Positions 1-13,200 of a stretch of 64,000 bases of DNA are shown here, in pieces. Location of the stretch: contig NW_026262690.1 of assembly GCF_021869535.1 (NCBI RefSeq), positions 9,597,501 to 9,661,500 of the forward strand, given 5' to 3'. A program made the translations under genes and the position numbers. The DNA is from Mytilus californianus (taxonomy: Eukaryota > Mollusca > Bivalvia > Mytilida > Mytilidae). The notes below the pieces were generated by a model, which saw only the letters and a list, made by a program, of their open reading frames with translations, did not search any database and was not told where the DNA came from. How positions within the stretch are numbered: position 1 is the stretch's first letter; each line of letters starts with the position of its first letter.

Positions 1-735
1 ATTAAAAAAATTAAAAGAGAGGTACACATAGACGTATTTACACTTGTATGCAAATTTGTCCGCCATTACGTAAAATCACACAAGTTCCTGTAAAATTTGA
101 CATCACAATTTAAAAAGTTTGATGTCACAATTAAAAAGTGATTGTTGCTTGAAGTCAGAAGGTTATTCGGAGCAGATCTAAGGTCATTAAAAGACAAAAT
201 TCAGCTAAATACCAAAAGTGTAAATATGTTTATACCTTTAAAGGTTTAAACAAGGTTGTTTAAAACATTTATAATTGGGGAATTTTAAAATTATAATTTT
301 CTATTGAAGCAGTCTGTTCAATTCTGTAAAAATAAGCTCAAAATCATTGCTGATGAATTATAAGCTTGCAAGTCAATAATTGAACCTCATTTGAATATCA
401 TTATTAAAGGATTGCACGTTCTTTACTGTGCACTCATATTTTATATTTATGTTTCAATCAGATCAAAGGTAATCAGCATTCTTGGGAGTCCATCTTGATG
501 GTCAATTAAATGGTGTCTAGTCTTAAATACACACAATTTGCTGATACATCATAATGAGTCCATGCCATGTTAATTGTTTCTTTTGGACTTTTTGTAATTT
601 TGCTATACTTTTTAGTATATTGTAAATCAAATAAGAGAATTTGAGTAAAATAGGTGAATAGGAATTTGACAGCTAATATGTCTTTTTAAAAACTGAAGAT
701 TGTGTATTTTTCCAAAGAAAGTTTCACTGAAATCC
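1..735. other. Intron of gene A, nothing recognised
   Basis: AT-rich sequence with no supported exon or repeat that I can identify. Confidence 0.5.
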
Positions 736-1034
736 AGTTAAATAAATGGAGAATGTGTCCATGGGACACAGATGATGCCCCTATTTGCATATAACATTAT
801 AAAGGGACATAACCAGAAAACCAGATAACTGTAAAAGTGACACCACCAAAATTTGAACTTGATCTGTGTTTTATGGTAGTAAGCATTGTGTATAAGCTTC
901 ATAAAATTTGGTTGAGGCAAACTAAAGTTAGAAATCGGAAATCAATTTTGGGACGTACATACGTACAGACAGACGTAAGTACAGACGGACAAGGGTAACA
1001 CTTAATGCCCCATTCACCTAGCGGCGGGGGCATA
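736..1034 (-). repeat. Dispersed repeat with GGGGCATAA end (copy 1)
   Basis: It ends in TCCGTCTGT-type short repeats and GGCGGGGGCATAA. It contains the motifs for accaaatgtt/cacaatgctta/cacaaaacacagatcaag read on the other strand, which also occur at 52079-52475 in opposite orientation. It is therefore a transposon-derived family, of unknown class. Confidence 0.6.
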
Positions 1035-1129
1035 AAAATCTATTGCTTTAATGCATCCTTCTGGTTTATTAAATATCTTCATAATTAAAGAAGAAAATTT
1101 GGCCACTTATAAAATTCAGGTATACTTAC

Positions 1130-1279
1130 ATCTGTTGGTGGGTTGTTAAAAGGACTACAGAAGATTTTGGGTGTGGACCATTTGGAGTCCTTTTGACAGG
1201 TGACATAATTTATATTGTCTGGTTGAGAAATTATAGTCCAATCCCCTTTGCAAACTGGTATGCATGTTGAATTGTAACT
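1130..1279 (-). CDS. Gene A exon 6: sushi-like module
   Basis: The acceptor is TTTATTTGCAG|AGTTAC and the donor GAT|GTAAGT; 50 codons, phase 0 at both ends. It encodes SYNSTCIPVCKGDWTIISQP, then INYVTCQKDSKWSTPKIFC. The G-x-W, V-x-C and KWS-x-C pattern recalls the second half of a complement-control (sushi) module; this assignment is tentative. The good donor at its end means at least one more exon lies left of the window. Confidence 0.75.
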
Positions 1280-4200
1280 CTGCAAATAAAGAAAAGTGTA
1301 CAATCAAGTTAATCTGTGAGCTACTGCTCACTAATGATATCCCCGCCCCGCTAAAAGTAGAAGGTAAACATGAAGTTGTTGAGTGATGAATCTGAAAACG
1401 CATCACACGGTACAGCTGACTCATATAAACCCTGAAACCAAATTTCAGAAATCCTTGTATTGTAGTTCCTGAGAAAAATGTGACCAAAATTTCCAAATTG
1501 GCTATCGTGTGTAAAATGATACAAGTGTTCGGTAAACAGGAAGTTGTTGAGTGATGAATCTGAAAACACATCACACAGTATAGCGCACTTATATAAACCC
1601 TGAAACTAAATTTCAGAAATCCTTGTATTGTAGTTCCTGAGAAAAATGTGACCAAAATTTTCAACTTGGTTATCATGTGTAAAATGATACAAGTGTTTCG
1701 GTAAACAGGAAGTTGTTGAGTGATGAATCTGAAAGCGCATCACACGGTATAGCGGACTTATATAAACCCTGAAACCAAATTTCAGAAATCCTTGTATTGT
1801 AGTTCCTGAGAAAAATGTGACGAAAAATATTCATGGGACGGATGGACGGACTGACGGACTGACGTATGGATGGACAGACAGAGGTAAAACAGTATACCCC
1901 CACTTTTTTTAAGGGGGGGTATAATTATTTGTTTATAACTGAGGAATGAACGTTCAATTCATTTTATGTTCAATCATAATACATGTAAATTGAGAAAATA
2001 TCTTCAACAACTCATTAGCCAATAATAAATCACCACTTTTGGCAAGCCGTGTTTATATCTATTCAATTTCAAGATATCTGATGAAGTAAATGAGATATCT
2101 TATCAACTTTATAAGATATTTTATTAACTTTATAAGATGTCTTTTAAACTAAATAAGATATCTTATATAGTTTATAAGATAACTTATATCTTTTTAAAGA
2201 TATATTTAAACAAGTATTTTATGAGATATCAATTATAGTTTATAAAATATCTGTAAAAGTATATAAGATATTTTATTTACTTTATTACATATCTTATTAA
2301 CTTTATCAGATATCTCATAGGCAATACATGATATCTTATTTAGTAAAAGTTCAAAGTAAGATTGCAATTTCCAAATTACATGCTAACTATTTTCCCAACC
2401 TTTAATTAGTAATTTTCTTGTTTATCATTCAATATCTTGAAACGAGATGGCTTTCTATGTGAATTTTTAAAACTCTTTTGAGAATAGTTGATTTTTTACG
2501 AAATTGTCAAATACATTGCTGATAAAAACCTTTCATATAAATATCATAAATATCTGGCAAAAATTATACACGTGAGAGCCCTTACAAGACTAAAAGGATG
2601 AACATCCGGTATTTCTGTCCCCTACAAAGCCACAGGCAGGGGACAAAAATGTTACTGCTGTGTCATAATTAACAAAAGGGACAGCAAAAGTGTACTGAGT
2701 GTTTGACATTACCTTGACAGTCATCTCCTCTAAGCCTGTATTCTGTCCCTTCAAACAGTCCTAGTATAGTTAATTTACTTACATAGGTACAGGCATTAAA
2801 CACAGGATATTTGCAGCTTGACAAGTAATATCTGTTAGGTGGACAGTACTGTAAGACAGGTATTGGTGGACAATAGATAGGGTTACATGAGATACCATCA
2901 GTAGCTAGGTTCATGCCCTCTGGACATCCACATACGCCTTGGTTACAGTAGTCAGGATATTTACATGGTTCATGACAATGCTGCCAATCCTATAAATAGT
3001 AACAAATACATTCGAATAACTGAAATAATGTCAAACTACCTAAATAGTGTCAGGTCAAATCAAACTTTGATAGAAAAAAAACAACAAATGATACAATAAC
3101 AGAGTTCAAAATTATTCCAGAATCAATTTATTCCTTGTTTCTATTTTCTATTATAAATGAAGAAAGCTAGCTATACATAAATCATAATAAAGTTCATACT
3201 AACACTTATTTCTCAAATGGTAGTATTACGCCAATGTGCCAACATAAATAAGAACTCAATTATATACTCATATTATTATGTGAATTAATATAACAGAAAG
3301 AATTAATTTAATAATCAATCCTTTAAAATTAAATTGGTCAATGATTATTTGAACTGGTTAACTCCTTTATGTCATTAAGTTTCTCAACATTGATAAAATC
3401 TTTCTAGGTAACAGATGTAGTTTGTAGTAATTATACATATATCTTTATCTATTATTATTATTTTAAACCAAATACAGTGTACAGCCTTTTTAATGTATTT
3501 CAACTTTTTAATTTTAAAAACAAATAATAAAAATAGTAAAATTCATACTAAGCAATTCAGCTTTGAAGAAAAAAAATAATTTTAGCAAAAAATATTGTGT
3601 GTACATTCTTACAATACATAAGCCAGTGCTCAAATTATTTTCATATTTTTGAAGGTCACTGAGACAAAGTTTTGTAGAGGTTTAATAAACAATATTTTCA
3701 TCATGATAATGTGTATCTTTGATTTGATATTTAACTGACCCCTTAATATATAATTTTTGTTCAATACTAATTAACACCACATAAAATAAAAAGTATATAT
3801 ATTGTCTAAGAATGGATTTATAAGTGCTTATTTAAAACATCAATATGTAACACTCTCTACCTTTTTCTACAGACATCAATATACCTTTATTAAGTTCCTA
3901 TTTGTCACATCTCAATAATACATAAAGTAAACTTTATAAATGCAATTTCTTAAAAGTACGTGAATTATTTTTTAATAGACACCTTCATACAATTATCCGG
4001 TCTAGTAAACAAGGCGGTGTCTGATCCTAAATAATTCTGAGGAATATATATTTTGTTTAATGAATTATTTCCCAGATGTTACCAAATAAGAAAGGACCTC
4101 TGGTACCCTCTATCCAGCAGGACAATCAATTGGAAGTTAAAAAGTGCCAATAAGAATTAGTATGTTTTCAAGGATATGAATGTAATAATTTTGTTTTTCA

Positions 4201-7200
4201 TGCTAAACATGACATAGCAGGTTTCATGTGATAAAAAATAAATAGTTATTGCAATATATCATTGGCAAGATGAAATGATTGGGGTTACTTTGTATACACA
4301 TCACTACATGTACTTTTAAAATGTGTATTAACATGAGTATTAATGTATGTGGAGAGAAGTATCTATCAAGGTAACAAATAATTGTTTTACGTCTAAGGTG
4401 ACAAAAAATTGTGAAGTTTTGTCCATAATTGTATCACATCAACATCTTCTTATCCTGAATATGGTTGAAACATATCTGGGCATTTTAACATCCATCCGTC
4501 AAAACATGTTTAGTTACATTCAATCTGTTTATGCACTATACATAGTATATCAGACACATGGAATAAATAGTTTGATCTTGAATAAAATGCTTCAAAACGG
4601 ATTGTTATTTGTTTTCACCATTCTAAGATAAGGCATAAACACCAACCACTAGATAATTAACATGGAATGAGTGGTCAAATTGACAGGAAAACAGGGTTTT
4701 CTGTATTTTGAAAGGAGCCATCAGGATATTTTGACCTGCCTCATTCTATGTCTATTTTCCCATCTGTTGAGATCCATAACTCCTGGACAGCAGAAGTGAA
4801 AATCATCAATATTGAACTTGACCTCCATTTTTTTGTCAGTAACAACATATTTCATTTTAAAAGCATTGGTCAAGTGGTTCATAAGTAATTGCACGGAAAC
4901 AAACATAAAGTGCTATTTTCCAATAGATCAAGGACCTTAACTCCTGAACGGTAAAAGTGAAAATCATCAATTTTGAACATGACCTCTGTTTTGTCATCAG
5001 GAACAACATAATAAAATTTCAAAAGCATTGGTTGAATGGTTCATAATTAACTGCACAAAAACTGTTGGCAGCCACCCACCTGCCTGCTGTACTTTACCAA
5101 TCTAATATCTGGATTTTTCCTGCGGAAATCCCAGTTAATAAAACCAAAACAGAAATTCTTTAAACATATTTTTCAAAAGAATATATGTCAATAGGGCACC
5201 ATGCATCACTCACACAATCAAAGTTTTATGTTCTGTGAAATGAAAAATCTGGCATGTATTTATAAAATTAAACTTTATAATTTTGAAAGTGAACTTAGTT
5301 TCAAGTTGCTGTGGACACAACTTCATGGTTAACTACATATGTACCTTAAACCAAACTTAATCCAGATACAAAATGGGCAGGAACACACAGACCTGAAAAC
5401 TTAATGCACCCCCCCCCCCCCCCCCACCACCACCTTTCTACCACAGGCAGACAGAAAAGTATTCATCAGTGCTATATCTAAACATACATATTGATGTTTT
5501 GTCTGTTGCAATTTTTTTCACACTGTTCATGCGGTATACATATTATATATCAGATGATTACATGTGGCCCCATGGCACTGTGGATTTACTTTGATACTTA
5601 CAATAGATGATTTACATGTGGCCCCATGGCCCTGTGGATTTACTTTGATACTTACAATAGATGATTTACATGTGGCCCCATGGCACTGTGGATTTACATT
5701 GATACTTACAATAGATGATTTACATGTGGCCCCATGGCCCTGTGGATTTACTTTGATACTTACAATAGATGATATACATGTGGCCCCATGGCACTGTGGA
5801 TTTACTTTGATACTTACAATAGATGATGTACATGTGGCCCCATGGCTCTGTGGATTTACTTTGATACTTACAATAGATGATTTACATGTGGCCCCATGAC
5901 ACTGTGGATTTACTTTGATACTTACAATAGATGATTTACATGTGGCCCCATGGCCCTGTGGATTTACTTTGATACTTACAATATATGATTTACATGTGGC
6001 CCCATGGCTCTGTGGATTTACTTTGATACTTACAATAGATGATTTACATGTGGCCCACTGGTCCTGTGGATTTACTTTGATACTTACAATAGATGATTTA
6101 CATGTGGCCCCATGGCCCTGTGGATTTACTTTGATACTTACAATAGATGATTTACATGTGGCCCCATGGCATTGTGGATTTACTTTGATACTTACAATAG
6201 ATGATTTACATGTGGCCCCATGGCCCTGTGGATTTACTTTGATACTTACAATAGATGATTTACATGTGGCGCCATGGCCCTGTGGATTTACTTTGATACT
6301 TACAATAGATGATATACATGTGGCCCCATGGCCCTGTGGATTTACTTTGATACTTACAATAGATGATTTACATGTGGCCCCATGGCCCTGTGGATTTACT
6401 TTGATACTTACAATAGATGATATACATGTGGCCCCATGGCCCTGTGGATTTACTTTGATACTTACAATAGATGATATACATGTGGCCCCATGGCCCTGTG
6501 GATTTACTTTGATACTTACAATAGATGATTTACATGTGGCCCCATGGCCCTGTGGATTTACTTGGATACTTACAATAGATGATTTACATGTGGCCCCATG
6601 ACCCTGTGGATTTACTTTGATACTTACAATAGATGATTTACATGTGGCCCCATGGCCCTGTGTATTTACTTTGATACTTACAATAGATGATTTACATGTG
6701 GCCCCATGGCACTGTGGATTTACTTTGATACTTACAATAGATGATTTACATGTAGCCCCTTGGCACTGTGGATTTACTTTGATGTTCCGTTTACGGATTT
6801 GTATGCCTTTACTGCAATCTCTAATACAGTCTTCCCAAGGCTGCCATTCATCCATCTATATATAAGTAAAACATGTAAGGCTTGCATGCTAAAATGTGCT
6901 GAGATTATTTACTATGCTGAATTCATCAAACCAAATACACTGTATGTAAACAAAAGCTAAAATCAGGACATATTTCAATCCTGAAAATATTAAGGACTTT
7001 ATAAGAAGCCAACATTCATTAAATTAAAACTCCACTAATTTGACGTTTGATTTTACATACATATTAACATTTATTCACAAAAAACTTTTTATTATGTAAA
7101 CCTGAAAGGAAGAGTCAATACAACTGTGTTAACAATGTGGTGCACACAGAATAACCAGAGTAGCGGGTTATCTAAAAGTGTGCACCACATTTTTGAGGTT

Positions 7201-10200
7201 ATTTCAAATAGACAGAAAAAATATTCCAGTCATTCCTTATATTTTAATTTAAAATTCCATATTTACGGAGTAAATCATGAAAAAACGTTGATGATGTCAC
7301 GGTCACATGACAAACTTATGTCTATGAGCTGAAAGACAAAAAACTTTCAGCCAATCAGAAGATATGTTACATCCAAAATTAAATTATTCAGTAAAGCTGT
7401 ACAAAAAATAATTTTTGAATAATTTAAAAGCTGTATTCAATATATTCACACCTTGTGCAAAATAGGGATTGTGAAGGTATGTGTGATTTAGTCTTGGTAC
7501 ATGTACAAGGCAGGACAAATGTTCAGACTCACTGTAAGCAGGGGACATAACTGTCCCATACAAACTTGGATTGTTGTAAATTGTTCAGTTTCTATACTGG
7601 ATGCCGATATAACAGTAATGTATACAATCACCCTAAAATTCCCAATCATTAAATCTATATTCATGACCTTAAGGTAAACTTATTCTTTTTCATATAAGTA
7701 TAAGTTAAAGTTTATTATGTTTGATTGTGGTTTGCTAAAGAACCATTTACAAATATTTCATGCTTATTCAAGACAAGAATAAATTAACAATTATAATACC
7801 TGGACGAAGGGTTGGAAACTGGACTCCCACTTGAAAAGAGTGTTATTGAAGACTGTCAGCACTTTAATGTGCAGAAAGGTGTATCCCCCTTACATGAAAC
7901 ATAAGATTAAACATCCCTATTTGGACAATATGTGGCTTTATATTATGAAAACATTCTGCAGTCAAACTTACCTCTTTAGCATAATACTTTAATGCCAGAT
8001 AGGCATGGAGAAAATAAGTTGACCAAATTTTATTCCCCACATCATACTTGTTTATTTATTATCAGTTATGAATTAATAACAATAAAATCAGGAAAAAAAA
8101 GTTGCCTTTTCTGTTAAGGTTGCTTTCTTATTCAAAGTTTTATGCATTATTTGATAATATTCTACAGTGTTTTCCATATAATCATTGGAATCTTGCTTTC
8201 AAATTTTTTGAAATTATAATGCTTTGTAATGTTTTATTAAGTTAAAATGTAAAGTTCTTGATTTATTAAACAACAGAAAAGAACAAAACATTAAACATAA
8301 ATACTTAATGCCTGGATTTTTCATATGTATTTTTATTCCAAAAGACAGTAATTCATGCAGTCAGTATTTCACACATAAAAACATTAAATATTCTTATAAA
8401 CCATTATTTCAAATTGTAAATCTTCAGCACAATACAAACATTTGTGACATAAAAAAACCATCTGGAGATTGAAATCATAATTCCAATTCATCTTCCTAAA
8501 CCATTGTATAAAATGTTTTCTTTTGTCCAGACAAAAATGATTACAATATAAATCCTTTGAATACAATGTACACATATGCATACCTGCCAACTGTCACTAT
8601 TTGCAGGGGATTTCCCCCATGAAAGCTCCCAAATGGAAATTTTGAAAGAGCAACTTTGTCCACAATTTTAAACAAAACAATCAATTTACAATGGCTATAG
8701 GTTTGTAAAAGTATGAAGAAGCAAAAAAAAAACAACATTCAAATACATTTGAAGGTCCCCTTGAAGGTTTTGTAGGACTATAAGAACCATCTTGCACACA
8801 AAACCCCCATGGGCATTTTGAAATGTTGGCAGGTATGCATATGTTGTCTTGAAAATATTTTGTTTTGTTTTGAGAATATGATACATGAACCAATTTACAC
8901 AGTTGTAATTCTTTTTAAGGAGTGTAATATATAGAGTTACTGATTACAAAGCTAGTGTAATGTATAGAGTTACTGATTACAAAGCTAGTGTAATATATAG
9001 GGTTACTGATTACAAAGCTAGTGTAATGTATAGAGTTACTGATTACAAAGCTAGTGTAATGTATAGAGTTACTGATTACAAAGCTAGTGTAATGTATAGA
9101 GTTACTGATGAAAAAAATTCCTTATTTCAAATTTTATCTTTTTCTTAATATGCCTTCCTTGAATAAAGAAAACTATTAAAAAAAACATGAGTTCAGTATG
9201 ACGTCCATTATCACTGAACTAGTATACATATTTGTTATGGGGCCAGCTGAAGGACGCCTCCGGGTGCGGGAGTTTCTCGCTGCATTGAAGACCCATTGGT
9301 GGCCTTCGGCTGTTGTCTGCTCTATGGTCGGGTTGTTGTCTCTTTAACACATTCCCCATTTCCATTCTCAATTTTATGAAAAATGAAAATTTAAAAAAAA
9401 AAAAATTATTTCACTCAACAAAGTAGGTTTTACAAATTCATTTGAAATAGGAATTTGGTCATGAATCCATACATTCACCTACCCAGCCACCAATACACAA
9501 AAAACAAAAGGATTGTAGTATTAGAACATTATATACTATTTTCAGATCCAATTTTGAAACCAGGAATTTGAAGTTACCTTGCATTCTTAGTTAAACCTGA
9601 CTAATTTTGCTGGACGCATTTCTGTTGATTGAATGAATGATTGACTTTTGTTTGCTTTATCTAAAGTTATGCTTTAAAATGCACATCCTATGGACCTTTA
9701 AATTGTTTCTGCAAGAGTTCTTTATTGGACAGAGGAGTGGTACAATCTTTTTATATTTTACATTGAATTTAATGTCACCATTCTGATTGATATTTGCTGG
9801 GTTTTCATACATGTATCAACCAGATTTAATTTTTTCTCTCTTGCATATGTCTTATTACTGCCAAACAGGAGAAATCCATTGAAATCTTTATTAACCAGTC
9901 ATCCTTGAGGTTCCTACATTATGGGTAAAACCTAATAGACGTAGTTTTATGGCTCAGTATGTTGCGAGAGGTTCATCATTAGGGGAAGGTGTCAATCTAT
10001 ATTTTTCAGTCTCATTGGATATTGAAAGCACTTTAATAACAGATGTCATAATGTTTGTTTTATTTCTGTTTGTTTTTTGACATTTTTATTTTATGTTTTC
10101 ATTGAGACAAATGCATTCCTTACCTCAACTTAATCTTTACCCGTAAAAGCCCATATTAAGCAGATACACCTTTTATGTATCTTTCGTTTTTGTACTTTAT

Positions 10201-13200
10201 GCATGAATATATCTGAGTGTAGATGTTTTTCTAAATTAATTGTATATCACTTTTTAAACAGAGACTTATATATTACTATTATTGTCATTATTATCAAATA
10301 CCTACCACACAATCAACACTTGCATTGTAACTCTCACAGGACTTGACATCTCTCAAGGTCATATTTTGACACTGCTGACCTCCACAGTATGCAGGGGTTA
10401 AAAGTTTTCTAGATCTGAAAGCACTTCCTACACCACAGTTGTTACTGCAATCTGACCATGATTCCCACTGGGACATCTGACAGTCTATCACCATGGTAAC
10501 ATTGCACACAGTGTTTTCTAGAAGTTCTGGACAAGATTCTCCCCCACAGGTATTTTGTGTTTCAACTGTTCTCTTTCTCACACTGTTTATGATTAAAAGA
10601 TAAATAAAAAATAATTCAAATGGTCCAATGTAACATTATCTTTAATTGAATAGCACCACAAATTTCAGGGCATCAATTCCATCATTGATGGTCTGATATT
10701 GTACACACAAATGCAGATGCCATGTATTATATCATACAATGTCTGATATAAAGATATTTTCTTTCAGTTGCAGTAGAATTTAGAAAACAGAATAATATCT
10801 TATATTTAAGTATTGAAAGGCATCAATAGTCTATTTTATGGCCCCAAATCTTTAAACACAATACTTTTCCTCATATTGTTTATAGTAAATTGCAACAGAC
10901 TCATCTTTGTAATTACTGACAAAAGAGTTAATCATTGAATACTTAATTTGCAGTGAATAATTTTTTCAAAAAGGTCAGATTGTGAAACATGAAATTTTAT
11001 AAAATAAATACTGATATCAAACAATATATAATATGCAAGGGTATATACTGTAAAACAGCAAAATTCATCAATATTTATAAACCAAAATAGTAAATAAATT
11101 TTCATGAATTTTGCTGTTTTAATGAAACCATGAAAAGTTAACCACTATTAGTTACAAGTTTTTCATTAATTTGGACTCAGTTCAGTTTTAAAAAAAATAA
11201 AACTAAAATTTCCAAAATGACAGATTCTTTTTTTGAAGTAGTCAGTAAGTTTTTTTTAAATACTACCTGATCCCAGTACCACAATCAGATGAACACAGAC
11301 CCCATTTTGACCACTGTGACACCAAACAATCTTGTTTACAACAGGGTCCGTAACATACTGTACTGTTGAACAGTTCTGGACATGGCTGGCCTTGACATTC
11401 AGCAGGCGTAGTTACAGATCTTGTACGATTTTTAAGTCCATCACCACAATATCCATTACCCAGTACACAAGACGTCCAAATGGACCACTGAGAAATCTAA
11501 AATTAAACACTTCATTTATCAAAAACTAGCAAAATAAAGGATCTAAACCCAACTTATGAAAGAATGCACTTACCTATAAAATCTTAGATTTTTGCTACTA
11601 TACAGCTATGTGATTTGAATATGTCAATATCTGTATGTCCATGCTTCTGTTCCTTGCCTATGACTTTTATTTATCTACATGTTGATCTCCCTCCTAGGTC
11701 TTACCCAGCTGCACAGGTTTATCTACATGTTGATCTCCCTCCTAGGTCTTACCCAGCTGCACAGGTTTATTTACATGTTGATCTCCCTCCTAGGTCTTAC
11801 CCAGCTGCACAGGTTTATCTACATGTTGATCTCCCTCCTAGGTCTTACCCAGCTGCACAGGTTTATTTACATGTTGATCTCCCTCCTAGGTCTTACCCAG
11901 CTGCACAGGTTTATTTACATGTTGATCTCCCTCCTAGGTCTTACCCAGCTGCACAGGTTTATCTACATGTTGATCTCCCTCCTAGGTCTTACCCAGCTGC
12001 ACAGGTTTATCTACATGTTGATCTCCCTCCTAGGTCTTACCAAACTGCACAGGTTTATTTACATGTTGATCTCCCTCCTAGGTCTTACCCAGCTGTACAG
12101 GTTTATTTACATGTTGATCTCCCTCCTAGGTCTTACCCAGCTGCACAGGTTTATCTACATGTTGATCTCCCTCCTAGGTCTTACCCAGCTGCACAGGTTT
12201 ATTTACATGTTGATCTCCCTCCTAGGTCTTACCCAGCTGCACAGGTTTATTTACATGTTGATCTCCCTCCTAGGTCTTACCCAGCTGCACAGGTTTATCT
12301 ACATGTTGATCTCCCTCCTAGGTCTTACCCAGCTGCACAGGTTTATCTACATGTTGATCTCCCTCCTAGGTCTTACCAAACTGCACAGGTTTATTTACAT
12401 GTTGATCTCCCTCCTAGGTCTTACCCAGCTGCACAGGTTTATTTACATGTTGATCTCCCTCCTAGGTCTTACCCAGCTGCACAGGTTTATCTACATGTTG
12501 ATCTCCCTCCTAGGTCTTACCCAGCTGCACAGGTTTATCTACATGTTGATCTCCCTCCTAGGTCTTACCAAACTGCACAGGTTTATTTACATGTTGATCT
12601 CCCTCCTAGGTCTTACCCAGCTGTACAGGTTTATTTACATGTTGATCTCCCTCCTAGGTCTTACCCAGCTGCACAGGTTTATCTACATGTTGATCTCCCT
12701 CCTAGGTCTTACCCAGCTGCACAGGTTTATTTACATGTTGATCTCCCTCCTAGGTCTTACCCAGCTGCACAGGTTTATTTACATGTTGATCTCCCTCCTA
12801 GGTCTTACCCAGCTGCACAGGTTTATCTACATGTTGATCTCCCTCCTAGGTCTTACCCAGCTGCACAGGTTTATCTACATGTTGATCTCCCTCCTAGGTC
12901 TTACCAAACTGCACAGGTTTATTTACATGTTGATCTCCCTCCTAGGTCTTACCCAGCTGCACAGGTTTATTTACATGTTGATCTCCCTCCTAGGTCTTAC
13001 CCAGCTGCACAGGTTTATCTACATGTTGATCTCCCTCCTAGGTCTTAACCAGCTGCACAGGTTTATCTACATGTTGATCTCCCTCCTAGGTCTTACCAAA
13101 CTGCACAGGTTTATTTACATGTTGATCTCCCTCCTAGGTCTTACCCAGCTGCACAGGTTTATTTACATGTTGATCTCCCTCCTAGGTCTTACCCAGCTGC

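Noticed and set aside
5564..6865. Plus-strand frames over the 54-bp array (MAPWHCGFTLILTIDDLHV type)
   Set aside because: Antisense shadow of the gene A exon and array.
8960..9148. Small protein MYRVTDYKASV repeats
   Set aside because: Only a 33-bp intronic tandem repeat.
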